This document shows, one piece after another, positions 20,588-31,500 of a DNA stretch of 64,000 nucleotides. A program made the position numbers and the translations under genes. The stretch spans positions 4,617,001 to 4,681,000 of the forward strand of contig NC_008576.1 of assembly GCF_000014865.1 (NCBI RefSeq), read 5' to 3'. Position 1 is the first letter of the stretch, and each line of letters starts with the position of its first letter. Origin of the DNA: Magnetococcus marinus MC-1. GTDB taxonomy: Bacteria; Pseudomonadota; Magnetococcia; Magnetococcales; Magnetococcaceae. The notes under the pieces were generated by a model, which made no database searches, was not told where the DNA came from, and was given only the letters and a program-made list of their open reading frames with translations.

Positions 20588-23500
20588 CTAAAGCACACTG
20601 TTCAAAAAGTTTATATCCTGATCCACCAACAGCTTGGCCACACCATTGGTATAGAGATTGTAGTTGATGGTATTACCGCTGCTGGTGGGGTTGGTCATGG
20701 AGCCCGTGGTGGCCAGATTCCAGCTATTGAAGTCATTCATATACAGGGTATCGCCACTGTTGCCATAAACCAGTAGGGTCTGCTTGCTGTCGGTTATATC
20801 CAATACTTGATTAAGATCCAAGTATAGGGTGTTATCGCCGGTTCCGGTCAGATCCACCGCCTCGATATTATGCACATCCCCATGGCCGGTCTGGGTCGTG
20901 GCACCACCAATTGTTATCCCGGCCCCACTCACCACAATGGCATCCGAGCCGGCCCCACCATCCACATAATAATCCAGATCATCGTAGATCAAAATATCGT
21001 TGCCACCCCCACCATAGAGGGCATCCGCCCCCGCCCCACCATCAATGATCTCACTCTGGATATTACCGTGGATGGCATCCGTGCCCGAGGTACCGGTCAA
21101 CGTACCGCTGCTGATGGGACTGCCCAAAATCGCACCAATATTGCTATAGTCCTGGCCATAGAAAAGATAGGCAACCCCAGTATCCGCACCACCATTCACA
21201 TCCACCATATTGGCCCCGGCAATGAGATCATCAAAACCATCACCATTGACATCCCCCAGCGCCGAACCATCCACCATAAACTGACCACCAGCCTGATTGC
21301 CGTAGACGATAAACCCGTTGCTGCCATTCACCGCCGCCAAAGCGTTGCTGGTCAACGAGAGGGTCGTATCACCACCATAAAGGATGGCGGTCGCTCCCGT
21401 GCCATTGACGAGACGTGAACCAATCGAGAGATCATCATAGCCATCACCATTGAGATCCCCAACCCCCCGCACCCGATCCCCCCAGTAACTGCCCGAGGTA
21501 AAGCCATCCAAGGCCACCACATTGCCCATGGAGAGCGCTGAGCTCACGGTAAGTGCCCCATTAAAGTTGGTTGCCATGGCGTCGCGACCATAGATAATCA
21601 ACGCCCCACCTTGGGCGCTGTTGGCACCGGCGTAGCCAATCACCATATCGCTATAACCATCGCCGTTTAGATCTCCAGCATACGCGAGCTTATGGGCAAA
21701 CTGATCCCCCCCCTGGCTGTTGTAGATCTGAAACGCCCTGCTGCTGTCGCGCAACGTATCCACCCCGATGCTGGCCGTATTTAAAGATTGACTGCCCCAC
21801 ACGGTCCACAGCTGTCCCGCTGCGCTATGCAAACTATCCCCAGCACCAATGATCAGGTCATCCATAAAATCGCCGTTCAGATCACCATGGGCCGTGGCTG
21901 AAACACCAAATTCGGCTCCAGCGGCATCCCCGGTCACGATAAAACCGTTGCTGCCGTCCAGATCGGTGAGGCTCACATCGCCCACATTGGCACGGCCATA
22001 GATGACATAGACCGCCCCCACATTGCTCTCATCGACCATATCACTGTTCAGATCAATGTCCGCATTGCTGTCGGCCAGCACAATATCGCTATAACCATCG
22101 CCGTTGATGTCACCCCCACCACGGGTGCTCAGGGGGCTATCACCGCTGCTACGGCTGATGGTAAAACCCTCACTGCTGGATAACGAACCGATATTCAGGG
22201 TGGCACTGTTGCGGGTACCACTGCCCAAAATCACATAGGCATGACCGGCATCCCCCGATTGATTGTTGCCAATCACAAAATCGGCATAACCATCGGCGTT
22301 AATATCCCCGGCACCGCTGATGGTGTAACCCAGCTTTAACCCCGCCGTATCCCCCTCCACCACAAAACCATTGGCACCATTGAGGCTGCTCAGCTCAAAA
22401 CTTTCACCAAACCCATCGCTGGTTCCATACACCACATAGACCTGACCGGCGGCGCTGACCCCATTGGGGTCGGCAGCATGGGCACTTATGGCAAAATCCC
22501 CATAACCATCGCCATTAATATCCCCAATACCCTTGGTTTGACGCCCCGTCAAATCACCCGCAGTGGCACCGTTTAATACCGCCCCCGTATTGCTCTCCAG
22601 ATAACCTACCGAACGGAAAGAGATGTTGATGGCGTTCAGCCCGCTCTGATCCACATCACTCTCCACCGCGAGAATGGCGTTGGTCGTCGTATCGCTACTG
22701 CCGGAAAGGTTGTAGTAAATATTAAAGGTTTTCACCCCACTGCCGGTGATGGGATCCTGATAAACACCCGAGGTATGGTAATACCACTGCCCATCCCAAC
22801 TGGGGGCGCTTATGGTGTCGCCACTATCCCCCGTGACCATACTGTAACCCAAGCTGGAGGAGGCATCCCGCAACGCCCAAGCGGTGATGGTTAGCTGATC
22901 GGTCCCACCATTTTCCAGATCCAGCCACTCCACCGAAGAGAGCTCTATGGGATCGCCACCGTTGCTATAGTCCAGCGTAACCCCAGCGGCGCTATTGATC
23001 ACAACCTTATCCACCCCCGCCCCACCCCAAATTTGGTCACTATCGCTACTCTGCACATCATCAAGGTAGATTATATCGTTGCCTGCCCCGGCATAAATGG
23101 TATCGCTACCACTACCGGCATAGAGGGTATCATGACCCAACCCACCAATGATGAGATCGCCATTGGCACTGCCGGTTATGGTGTCATTGCCCGCGCCACC
23201 ATCCAGCCGGATTATATCGGTATCGGCCCCAGGCGCGGTGATCACATCATCCCCCGCCGTATAGGAGTTATCCATGCGCCCCCGGAAATCCTTGCCATAG
23301 ATAATATAGGCCTCACCCCCCACATCACCGGCGGTGCTGGCGGTCGCCGCAGGAGCGCCCACCACCAAATCAAAATAACCATCCCCATTGACATCCAGCA
23401 GACCACTCACCGAGGCGCCAAACCCATCATTGCTGTCCACACCCTTGAGCATAAAACCTTGGCTGCTGGCCAGATCGCTCAGGTTAAGGGAGGCACCAAA

Positions 23501-26500
23501 GCCACTCTCAGCCGCACTACGACCATAAATAACATAAGCTTGACCACCATTATTACCCGTCACCCCCACACTTTGTGGCGCGCCGATTATCAAATCTTCA
23601 AACCCATCCCCATCCACATCCCCGGCAATGCGCACCGAATAGCCTACCCCCCCACTGCTCGCCATGCCGTTGATCACAAAACCATTGCTGCCATCGAGAT
23701 CGGTAACATAGAGATCGCTGCCCGTGACATTCCCGCTACCGTAGAGGACATAAGCCGCCCCCTGCCCCCCATTGGCACCCGGTGCCCCAATGATCACATC
23801 CTCATAACCATCATCGTTCAGATCCCCCACATAGCTGATGGAGCTACCCAAGCCATCCCCCGCTTGGGCACCATATAGGGTAAAGCCCGTGGCGCTGCTT
23901 AAATCGGACATATACACGGTGTTGACCATGGCATTATCGGTGGCCCCATACACCACATAGACAGCACCAGCCCCACTGTTGACACCACTGGCCCCAACCA
24001 TCAGATCGCTGTAGTTATCGTTATTGAAGTTTATATCCCCTTCTAGGGCCGAACCAAAACGATCCCCATAGGCCTCCCCCACCAAAATCTTACCTTGGCC
24101 CGCTTGCATCAGGTTATCCATGGTCATGCTGGCTGTGCCATAACCACCATCCATGCCATACACCACCGCGACAAAACCGGTATCCTGCTCCGACAAACCC
24201 AGGAAAAGATCATCCACCCCATCCTGATTATAGTCCGACCCCCCAAGCAGAACGTGACCCATCATGCCTGCGGTAGAGCTGCCACCGAGGATCAAAACGC
24301 CGTTGCTGCCATCGAGATCGCTTAGATTAAGCGTGCCCGTGGTGGAGGTGGCATGACCATAAACCACCGCTACCGCCGCCGTAGAGCTGTAACCAGGCAG
24401 GCCCACGATCACATCTTCGTAACCATCGTGGTTAAAATCTCCAGTGCCAGTCACCGCATAACCCAGCTCATCGTTGCTGCCGGTGGGGGATTGCAACAAA
24501 AAGCCATGGCTACCATTGAGGGTGCCCAGATCCAAGCTGCTGCCAAAACCATCGCTGCTGCCATAGAGCACATACGCGCTGCCGGCACTGTCCGCATTGG
24601 GGGCCCCCACCACCAAGTCCCCAAAGCCATCCTTGTTAAAGTCATCCACATAGCTGCTGGCGTATCCCAAGGCATCCCCAGCGGCACCACTAAGCAGGGT
24701 ATAGTCACTGCCCGCCGTCATAGCGGCGAGTGCCAATGTATAGGGGGCGGTGGCATCCGTCACCGTGACGGTAAGCGTGGTGGCACCATAGGTGCCGGGA
24801 TCGGCAGCGGTGGTGGGATCGTCCACTTTGAGGGTAATGGTCTCTGTCCCGGTAAAACCCGCAGCCGGGGTGTAGGTAAAGGTGCCGCTACCGCTGGCGT
24901 TGGAAAGCACCACACTGCCACCGTTAGAAGCGGTATAAGAGACCGCTAGCGTATCGCCATCCACATCCGCGACGGTATAGGCATAGCTGGAGCTGGTGCT
25001 ATCCAGACTCACTGTGAGAACCGATATGGCCGCGCTGATGGTGGGCAGATCATTTTGCGCCGCCACAGTTAGGGTGATGGTCTGGCTTTGCATACCACCC
25101 TGCCCATCGCTCACCTCTACGGTAAAGCTATCGGTACCATAATAATCGGTGGTGGGGGTGTAACTATAGCTGCCTGTACCGCTGTCAAATGCGGTCAAAG
25201 CACCATGGCTCGGCTGGCTGGAGAGCATATAAGTCAGGGTGTCATTCTCAACATCGGTGGCGGTGATGGTACCATGATAGGGGGTATCTTCATGGGTGGA
25301 TAAAGTGGCACCGCTGGTAAACACCGGGCTATCATTCACACCGGTAATGGTGACGGTCACACTCTGGCTGTCGGTACCCCCATTGCCATCCGACACCTCC
25401 AGGGTAAAACTGTCGGTGCCATAATAGTCCGCTGCCGGGGTATAGGTATAATCCCCGGTTGAGCTGTTCAGGCTCACCGCACCATGGCTCCCTTGGATCA
25501 CACTAAAGGAGAGGGTATCACCCTCCCCATCACTGGCCATCGCACTGCCACTGTAGGGGGTATCCTCCGCTGTGCTTATGGTCGTGGTGGTGGTCAGTTG
25601 CGGGTGATCGTTTACCGCAGCGACCGTAACCGCCACACTCTGACTGTCAAGCCCACCATTTCCATCGCTTACCTCCAGGGTAAAACTGTCGGATCCAAAA
25701 TAGCCCGCCGCCGGGGTATAGGTATAATCCCCGGTCATGCTGTCCAAACTCACCGAACCATGCGCCGCCTGTGTGGTCAGGGCAAAGGTAAGGGTGCCCC
25801 CATCCACATCGGTGGCGGTGGCCGTGCCGCTACTGTAGGGTTGATCTTCGGTCACATGGATGGTGGCAGCCGTGCTGAGTACGGGATCATCGTTGACCCC
25901 ATTAACCGTAATGATCAGCTCTTGATAGCTTTCACGCTCACCATCATCCATAACCAAGGTCAACACCTCGACACCAAAATAGTCGGGATCGGGGCTATAA
26001 CTCAGGGTGCCAAAGCTGGTTAGGCTGGCCGTACCATGCTGTGCATCCCCATAGAGGGAGAGCAGGGTATGGGTGCCCACATTGGGCTCATTGGCATGCA
26101 GAAAGACGGCTGTGCTGCCATCCTCATCCATGCTCAGGGTGGTGATGTTCAGGCTCGGGTCATAGTCACTCTGCATATAGACCGTGGTGTAGGTGTAAAA
26201 GGGATCACCACTGCCGCTATAGAGCAGCGCCACCTGAAATTGATCTGCATAGAGATAACTGTCCCCATTGGGGGTGCTGTTTTCACCAAAAGCGTAACTG
26301 GGGCTGTAGATGAATGCCCCTGTCTGGGCGTCCAACGTTAGGGACCCTGGACCACTGTAGGCGGTCTCAAACGCGATGGGGCTACCATAGTGGGGGTTGA
26401 CGTAATAATTTAGGTTACCACTGAAAGGGTTATCCTCGTTTACGGTATAATATTGGGACGACTCCGAGTCGTCCCCAATCACCGTGGCAACAATCGAGCC

Positions 26501-28111
26501 CTGCACACCATCGGCGTAAAAAGTACCCACCGTGGCCGTTACCGACTGACCTTGAGTCAGATAATCAAACCGACCATTAGGCGCATATTGGTAGACCTCA
26601 TTCCCCAAGCTATCCTGGCTAACCACCGAAAAGCCCAATTGGGGGTTAAATTCAATCTCCGCATTGGCATAAGAGCTGAGCTGACGCAGATCCTCCAAAG
26701 TAAAGGTAAGATTGGCCGCCGTGGCTGACTCCGCAAAGCTGCCCAAATTTAGGGTTGTTACCGCCGTTTGGTTGGTAGGCAGATAGTCATCCTCGGGGTT
26801 ATTTTGCGTTATCTCGGGGGGTTCGAATTCATTGCCCCCGAAGTCAAAACCATCATCCAGCCCTGTTTCGAAGGGATCATGACCATTCAGGGCAAAGGGG
26901 TCATCCCCTTCGTTGCCAAACAGCTTATCGAAGAATTCATCATTGGCCTCCCCTTCAGGCGGTCCGCGGTCATCGCCCTCCCCTTCAGGGGGTCCGCGGT
27001 CATCGCCCTCCCCTTCAGGGGGCTCACGGCCATCGCCCTCACCTTCGGGGGGCTCACGGCCATCGCCCTCACCTTCGGGAGGCCCACGGCCATCGCCCTC
27101 ACCTTCGGGGGGCTCGCCCTGGTTTAACTCTGGATCAGGTTCAGCCTCTGGAGGGCGCTCCTGCAACTGCTCCTGCTCTTGTTCCAGCTTGTTTTGCTGC
27201 TCCTGTTTGGCGTCTTGAAAACTTTGCGCCGAAAGCTGCTGTTGAAAGCGGCTAACCAGATTGGCGGGCGCTTGATAGACAGGAGCGGGGCCCTGACCAA
27301 AGCTGATGGCGGTAGCAAGGCCGGGCTGATCCAATGTAACCACGTTCTGGCCTAAAGGATCGGAGATCTCAAACACACCCGATTTATGCACAACGGTGGT
27401 CGCCCCATCGCTACCCACTTCACCATCGGCCTCCGAACCCCGCACACGGATCATGGCCGCAGGGGTTTTAAGCAGGGTGTGGCTACCTTCGGTAAGCTTG
27501 GCTAAAGCCCCGCTTTTATAACGGAAAATACCCCGTAAAATGGTGGCATCAAATCGACCTTGGGAACCGGCCGGATCATAGATATAGTTGTCGAGCATGG
27601 CGCGGGCATCCTCGCCAAGCTGAAACTCTGTCCCATCTTTAAACAGGACAAACAGCAGACTGTTGCCGCTGGTACGTAGCATATCACCGGGCAGAATCTC
27701 ATCGCCCTCATCCAGGATACGCATAAGCCCATCCCGCCCCTGCGCCAGTACTTTGCCCGCCAACTGGGCTACCTGCCCAATGGCTTCGGTCACGCCCATG
27801 CTGGGGCCCGCTACCTGCACCCCGTGACCCTGAGTAGCCAAGACCGCTTGAATGGTCTCTGGCAAGATGGCTCCACCATGGGGCAAGATAAGGGTGGGCA
27901 GATTAACATGGTCAAAATAGCCCACCACCCGCAGCGCAGCGCCATCGCTTTTCACCAAGATCAAGTCCGCACCTTCCCGCAGATAGGTACCATCCTGCAC
28001 ATAAGCGGGATCAAGGAGATGTACCTGTCCATTAAGAGAACGAACCACCGCTGTATCATCGGTCATCACAACCGTTGGGGTGGGAAACGAGGTGTGCGTA
28101 TGCTTGGCCAT
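20588..28111 (-). CDS. Giant secreted FecR / cadherin-like / FG-GAP / RTX repeat protein
   Basis: A 2507-residue acidic protein, probably exported by a type I system and held at or released from the cell surface. N-terminal part (about 60-270): a LapA-like retention/FecR region (GDEILPGDML..., RGIFRYKSGALAKL). Next comes a low-complexity Glu/Pro/Gly linker of six ten-residue repeats (331-389), then four or five cadherin-like repeats (about 735-1120, each ending DSFTLEVSDGNGG-like). Then comes a module that occurs twice: seven FG-GAP repeats (about 1134-1608 and 1847-2320), Ca-binding RTX nonapeptides (about 1633-1680 and 2335-2380) and a beta module (about 1690-1840 and 2390-2507). There is no classical signal peptide, and the C-terminus fits type I secretion. 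No transporter genes adjoin it. Start ATG is preceded by AGGATGG. Confidence 0.88.
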   Translation of the reverse strand: MAKHTHTSFPTPTVVMTDDTAVVRSLNGQVHLLDPAYVQDGTYLREGADLILVKSDGAALRVVGYFDHVNLPTLILPHGGAILPETIQAVLATQGHGVQVAGPSMGVTEAIGQVAQLAGKVLAQGRDGLMRILDEGDEILPGDMLRTSGNSLLFVLFKDGTEFQLGEDARAMLDNYIYDPAGSQGRFDATILRGIFRYKSGALAKLTEGSHTLLKTPAAMIRVRGSEADGEVGSDGATTVVHKSGVFEISDPLGQNVVTLDQPGLATAISFGQGPAPVYQAPANLVSRFQQQLSAQSFQDAKQEQQNKLEQEQEQLQERPPEAEPDPELNQGEPPEGEGDGRGPPEGEGDGREPPEGEGDGREPPEGEGDDRGPPEGEGDDRGPPEGEANDEFFDKLFGNEGDDPFALNGHDPFETGLDDGFDFGGNEFEPPEITQNNPEDDYLPTNQTAVTTLNLGSFAESATAANLTFTLEDLRQLSSYANAEIEFNPQLGFSVVSQDSLGNEVYQYAPNGRFDYLTQGQSVTATVGTFYADGVQGSIVATVIGDDSESSQYYTVNEDNPFSGNLNYYVNPHYGSPIAFETAYSGPGSLTLDAQTGAFIYSPSYAFGENSTPNGDSYLYADQFQVALLYSGSGDPFYTYTTVYMQSDYDPSLNITTLSMDEDGSTAVFLHANEPNVGTHTLLSLYGDAQHGTASLTSFGTLSYSPDPDYFGVEVLTLVMDDGERESYQELIITVNGVNDDPVLSTAATIHVTEDQPYSSGTATATDVDGGTLTFALTTQAAHGSVSLDSMTGDYTYTPAAGYFGSDSFTLEVSDGNGGLDSQSVAVTVAAVNDHPQLTTTTTISTAEDTPYSGSAMASDGEGDTLSFSVIQGSHGAVSLNSSTGDYTYTPAADYYGTDSFTLEVSDGNGGTDSQSVTVTITGVNDSPVFTSGATLSTHEDTPYHGTITATDVENDTLTYMLSSQPSHGALTAFDSGTGSYSYTPTTDYYGTDSFTVEVSDGQGGMQSQTITLTVAAQNDLPTISAAISVLTVSLDSTSSSYAYTVADVDGDTLAVSYTASNGGSVVLSNASGSGTFTYTPAAGFTGTETITLKVDDPTTAADPGTYGATTLTVTVTDATAPYTLALAAMTAGSDYTLLSGAAGDALGYASSYVDDFNKDGFGDLVVGAPNADSAGSAYVLYGSSDGFGSSLDLGTLNGSHGFLLQSPTGSNDELGYAVTGTGDFNHDGYEDVIVGLPGYSSTAAVAVVYGHATSTTGTLNLSDLDGSNGVLILGGSSTAGMMGHVLLGGSDYNQDGVDDLFLGLSEQDTGFVAVVYGMDGGYGTASMTMDNLMQAGQGKILVGEAYGDRFGSALEGDINFNNDNYSDLMVGASGVNSGAGAVYVVYGATDNAMVNTVYMSDLSSATGFTLYGAQAGDGLGSSISYVGDLNDDGYEDVIIGAPGANGGQGAAYVLYGSGNVTGSDLYVTDLDGSNGFVINGMASSGGVGYSVRIAGDVDGDGFEDLIIGAPQSVGVTGNNGGQAYVIYGRSAAESGFGASLNLSDLASSQGFMLKGVDSNDGFGASVSGLLDVNGDGYFDLVVGAPAATASTAGDVGGEAYIIYGKDFRGRMDNSYTAGDDVITAPGADTDIIRLDGGAGNDTITGSANGDLIIGGLGHDTLYAGSGSDTIYAGAGNDIIYLDDVQSSDSDQIWGGAGVDKVVINSAAGVTLDYSNGGDPIELSSVEWLDLENGGTDQLTITAWALRDASSSLGYSMVTGDSGDTISAPSWDGQWYYHTSGVYQDPITGSGVKTFNIYYNLSGSSDTTTNAILAVESDVDQSGLNAINISFRSVGYLESNTGAVLNGATAGDLTGRQTKGIGDINGDGYGDFAISAHAADPNGVSAAGQVYVVYGTSDGFGESFELSSLNGANGFVVEGDTAGLKLGYTISGAGDINADGYADFVIGNNQSGDAGHAYVILGSGTRNSATLNIGSLSSSEGFTISRSSGDSPLSTRGGGDINGDGYSDIVLADSNADIDLNSDMVDESNVGAVYVIYGRANVGDVSLTDLDGSNGFIVTGDAAGAEFGVSATAHGDLNGDFMDDLIIGAGDSLHSAAGQLWTVWGSQSLNTASIGVDTLRDSSRAFQIYNSQGGDQFAHKLAYAGDLNGDGYSDMVIGYAGANSAQGGALIIYGRDAMATNFNGALTVSSALSMGNVVALDGFTSGSYWGDRVRGVGDLNGDGYDDLSIGSRLVNGTGATAILYGGDTTLSLTSNALAAVNGSNGFIVYGNQAGGQFMVDGSALGDVNGDGFDDLIAGANMVDVNGGADTGVAYLFYGQDYSNIGAILGSPISSGTLTGTSGTDAIHGNIQSEIIDGGAGADALYGGGGNDILIYDDLDYYVDGGAGSDAIVVSGAGITIGGATTQTGHGDVHNIEAVDLTGTGDNTLYLDLNQVLDITDSKQTLLVYGNSGDTLYMNDFNSWNLATTGSMTNPTSSGNTINYNLYTNGVAKLLVDQDINFLNSVL
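26945..27120 (-). repeat. Six tandem copies of a 30-bp unit in the giant protein gene
   Basis: An in-frame minisatellite encoding the ten-residue unit PPEGEGDGRE with small variations (GDDRG, GDGRG). Copies are in register at 26971, 27001, 27031, 27061 and 27091, with a partly diverged copy at the left end. The near-identity of units predicts length variation between strains. It probably encodes a flexible acidic stalk between the N-terminal anchor and the repeat domains. Confidence 0.9.
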
Positions 28112-28590
28112 GGAAAATCCATCCTAATGGGGAGCGAGGTTTCCGCATTATCGCGTGAAAAGGATGCGGTAGCCATCCTCTTCATTAAAAATTTTTACGC
28201 CAGCAGGCTTGCTGAAAAAGCACAAGGAACACGATCCATGCAAAAATTGTGGGGGTAATGGTATTTTTCCCCCCCTTTCGTGCACAATACTCCGAGAGCA
28301 TTTCCTGGCAATCATGTTAATATGCACGGTGGGGGAGGATGTAGATGATACAAGCTGCACCCAAACCGTATGCAGACGACACATAGGAAGGTGGATGATT
28401 TGTTCATCCGACCAAGGATCGTGCCCAACACCTCTTCCGACTCTCTTGCGTGACACCCCAGCCCATAATGGTTGCTCGCATGATAGGGTTGCTCGCAAGA
28501 TGGGGGAGGTAGTGGTCATGGATGGGAAATTAGGCTGTGTGGTCCTTTCATGGTCCGCACAGACAGGCATCATGAAGGCTTTGATGAACC
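28112..28590. other. Divergent intergenic region upstream of the giant protein and CHAT genes
   Basis: About 480 bases between two divergent large genes. An open frame crosses it on the plus strand (28209-28607) but is Cys-rich, overlaps the CHAT start and has no family resemblance, so I read it as non-coding. A short repeat, TTGCTCGCA, occurs twice around 28474-28498. Promoters for both genes must lie here, but none can be defined. Confidence 0.4.
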
Positions 28591-31500
28591 ATGAACAGAT
28601 CATATAGACCTTCCGGTCACGGATTTTTTCGCTACTTAATCATTACCTTGGTGATGCTTGGCCTGGGTACGGCGTGGGCTCAAGAAAAGGCGCTACCCGA
28701 TCTACCAGAACCTGTAGAACCTTATTTAAAAGCGGCGCATGCCGGTGATGCCAAAGCCCAGTTTGCGCTGGCAGAGATCTATATTCGTGGCCGCAAAGCC
28801 GAGCATACCAAAAGTGCGGCCCAGTGGTATCTCAAAGCTGCCGAGCATGGTCACATAGACGCCATGGCCAAACTGGGGGTGATGTACTACGCCGGTATGG
28901 GGGTCGAAGAGGATAATGTTAAAGCCTTTGAGTGGTTACAAAAGGCTGCCCTGAAAAACAGTGTGCACGCCCAGTATCACCTTGGATTTTTATATGAAAA
29001 AGGCATCGGTACCAAGGTCAATACCGATTCTGCCCTAAAATGGTACGACTACGCCGAAGCCCAGGACCACGCCTTGGCGGGCAAGCGCAAAGCCAAACTG
29101 GTAAGCACCATGGAGCCTGCCAAGGTGCAAGCGGTGCTGGCTAGCAATGCGGCCGTGCGTGAAAAACTGGTGGCAGCCACCAAAGAGCGCCAAAAACAAG
29201 CGGGGGTTGCCCGTGCCGAGCAGGGACCACCCCAGCTTCAAGCACTTAATCAGCTAACCGCTAAATTGGCGCAAAATCCAGGGGATGAGGCAACCCTCGC
29301 TAAAGCCGCTGAACTGAATACACAATTGCAACGTCCGGTTGAAGCCGCCGCATACTACCGGGATGCCGTGGCCGCCGCTTTACTCGATAAAAAACGTGCC
29401 ACTGCGGTTAAACGCATAACCAGTTACAACAACAGCATTACCCAAGCCCTCTCCCTGCAACCGGTTGCCGCCCAAGCTGTGGTGAAAAAGGCCTCTCTCC
29501 TACCCAAAGGGGTGGAGGCAAAAGCCATGATCGACTGGCTCAAACAGTATAAAGGCATTGAAGCCAGCCTGAACAAGGGCCAAGTTGCCGAGGGCACTGC
29601 CCTAGCCAAGGCACTGGTTAAGCATGCGGATGAAAAATTTGGGGCCAAACATCTCATAACCCTACGTAGCCAATCGCTTCTGGGCCAAGCCTACCTGTTG
29701 GATGCGCAACAGGAACAAGCTGTTGCGTTGTTTAATGCCCTAGATAGCGTCGCTACTGAAGTGCTGGGTGCGGGACATCCTGAAGTGCTCTCCTACCAAA
29801 CCATTTTGGCCGATGCACTGGCCGCCAGAGGGGATTTTGTCCCCGCAGGCAAGCTTTATGGAGAGATCGCCCAACGCGCCCAACAGCTGTTGGGAGAGGG
29901 CCATTTGGATACCCTTGAAGCCATAAACAGCCAAGCGGCCATGCTCTCCAATGCGGGTCAGTATGGCGAAGCGGTTACGCTGTTTAACACCCTCTGTGCC
30001 CGTTTTGATCGCCATTTTGGTCTCTATCACCCCAAAAGTGCCGTCTGTCACAACCAGATGGCCTTTACCCTCTCGGAAAAAGGGGATCTCAAGCAGGCCG
30101 AGGCTCTGTATCAAAGCACCCTGAAAAAGCAGAGTGCTGCATCGGGCTTGGACAATGTGGAGTTGCTCAATACCAGCATTGCGCTGGCCGATGTGCAGCG
30201 CCGCCTAGGGGATTATGCCAAGGCCAAGCTGCGTCTGAAGCCTATGCTCAAGCTAACCGCCCTGAAGAGTGCATTGGAAGAGGCCCATTTCCGTGCCAAA
30301 AACACCATGGCGCTCACCCTGCGCGATATGGGCGACTATCTGGGTGCCGAAAAGCTGTTGCGTGAAGTCATGGCTTTTGAAGCAAAAACCCTGGGCGAAA
30401 CCCACCCCAACACCATTGCCAGCCGTACCGAACTGGCTGGTCTGTTGCGTCTACAGAGCCGTCTGGCGGAGTCTGAAGTGCTCTATGATGAGGCACTGGC
30501 AGCCGCTCAGCAGGGGCTGGGCAAAACCCACCCCACCACCGTGGCCATTCTTAACAACCTAGGCTTGGTCTATGAGACCCAGGGTCTCTATGATCGTGCT
30601 GAACCGCTGTTCCGCGAGGCTCTTGATACCGCGCGTGCCACACTGGGCGAGAGCCACCCCACTACCTTGGCGGCAACCAACAGTTTGGCACTGCTCTACG
30701 AGGTGCAGGGTAATTTTGATAAGGCTGAACCCCTCTACGCCACCGCCATTACCGCCACCCGTGCCAAACTGGGGCCAGAGAATGCCGATACCTTGGCCTT
30801 TGTTAACAACCTCGGTTACCTCTACATGAAGTCCGAGCGCTATGACGAGGCCGCTGAACTTCTTAATGAAGTGACCCAGAGCTGGCGTAAAAGTTTAGGC
30901 GCACGCCATCAGCGTACCCTCAAGAGCATCAACAACTTGGGCCGGGTGCGTCTGGCTCAACAACGCTATGACGAAGCCAAACAGCTTATTCAAGAAGCGT
31001 GGGATGGCCGCCGTGAAGCACTGGGCGAAACCCATGTGGATACCCAGCGCTCCATGCTGGATATGGGGGTTGTGCTGTTGCGCACCGGGCATGCGGCGGA
31101 TGCACAAAAATTGTTAGAACAGACCCTAAAACTGAACGAAAAGACCCTGGGACCACAACACCCCTACACCTTTGAAACCCTGGACGCGCTGGCCGGCATT
31201 ATGGAAGTGACCAATCTGCTGCCTAAAGCCTATGATCTGCGCTATACCGCCTTTGAGCGACGCACGGAGTTTCTCAACCGTATGATGTGGGTCACCAGTG
31301 ACAACGCCCGTGAAGGTTATGTGCGCCTGCACCGTGGTGAGCTTAACCGCTTTATGGCACTATTACCCCATATCAACGCCGAGAGAGCCGGTCGCAGTAT
31401 TATGGAGGTGGGTTTACAGCGTAAGGGTATGCTGTTCAAAATTACCTCTGAAATTCACCAAATTGCGCGTCTGTCTGAAGATCCCACCCTTAAAGCGATC

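Noticed and set aside
23033..26728. Long plus-strand open frames opposite the giant protein gene
   Set aside because: Ile/Thr/His-rich shadow frames produced by the repetitive GC-skewed coding strand; they follow the repeats and have no start signals.
28209..28607. 132-residue plus-strand open frame before the CHAT gene
   Set aside because: No ribosome-binding site of quality, overlap with the real CHAT start, Cys/His-rich odd composition, no family resemblance.
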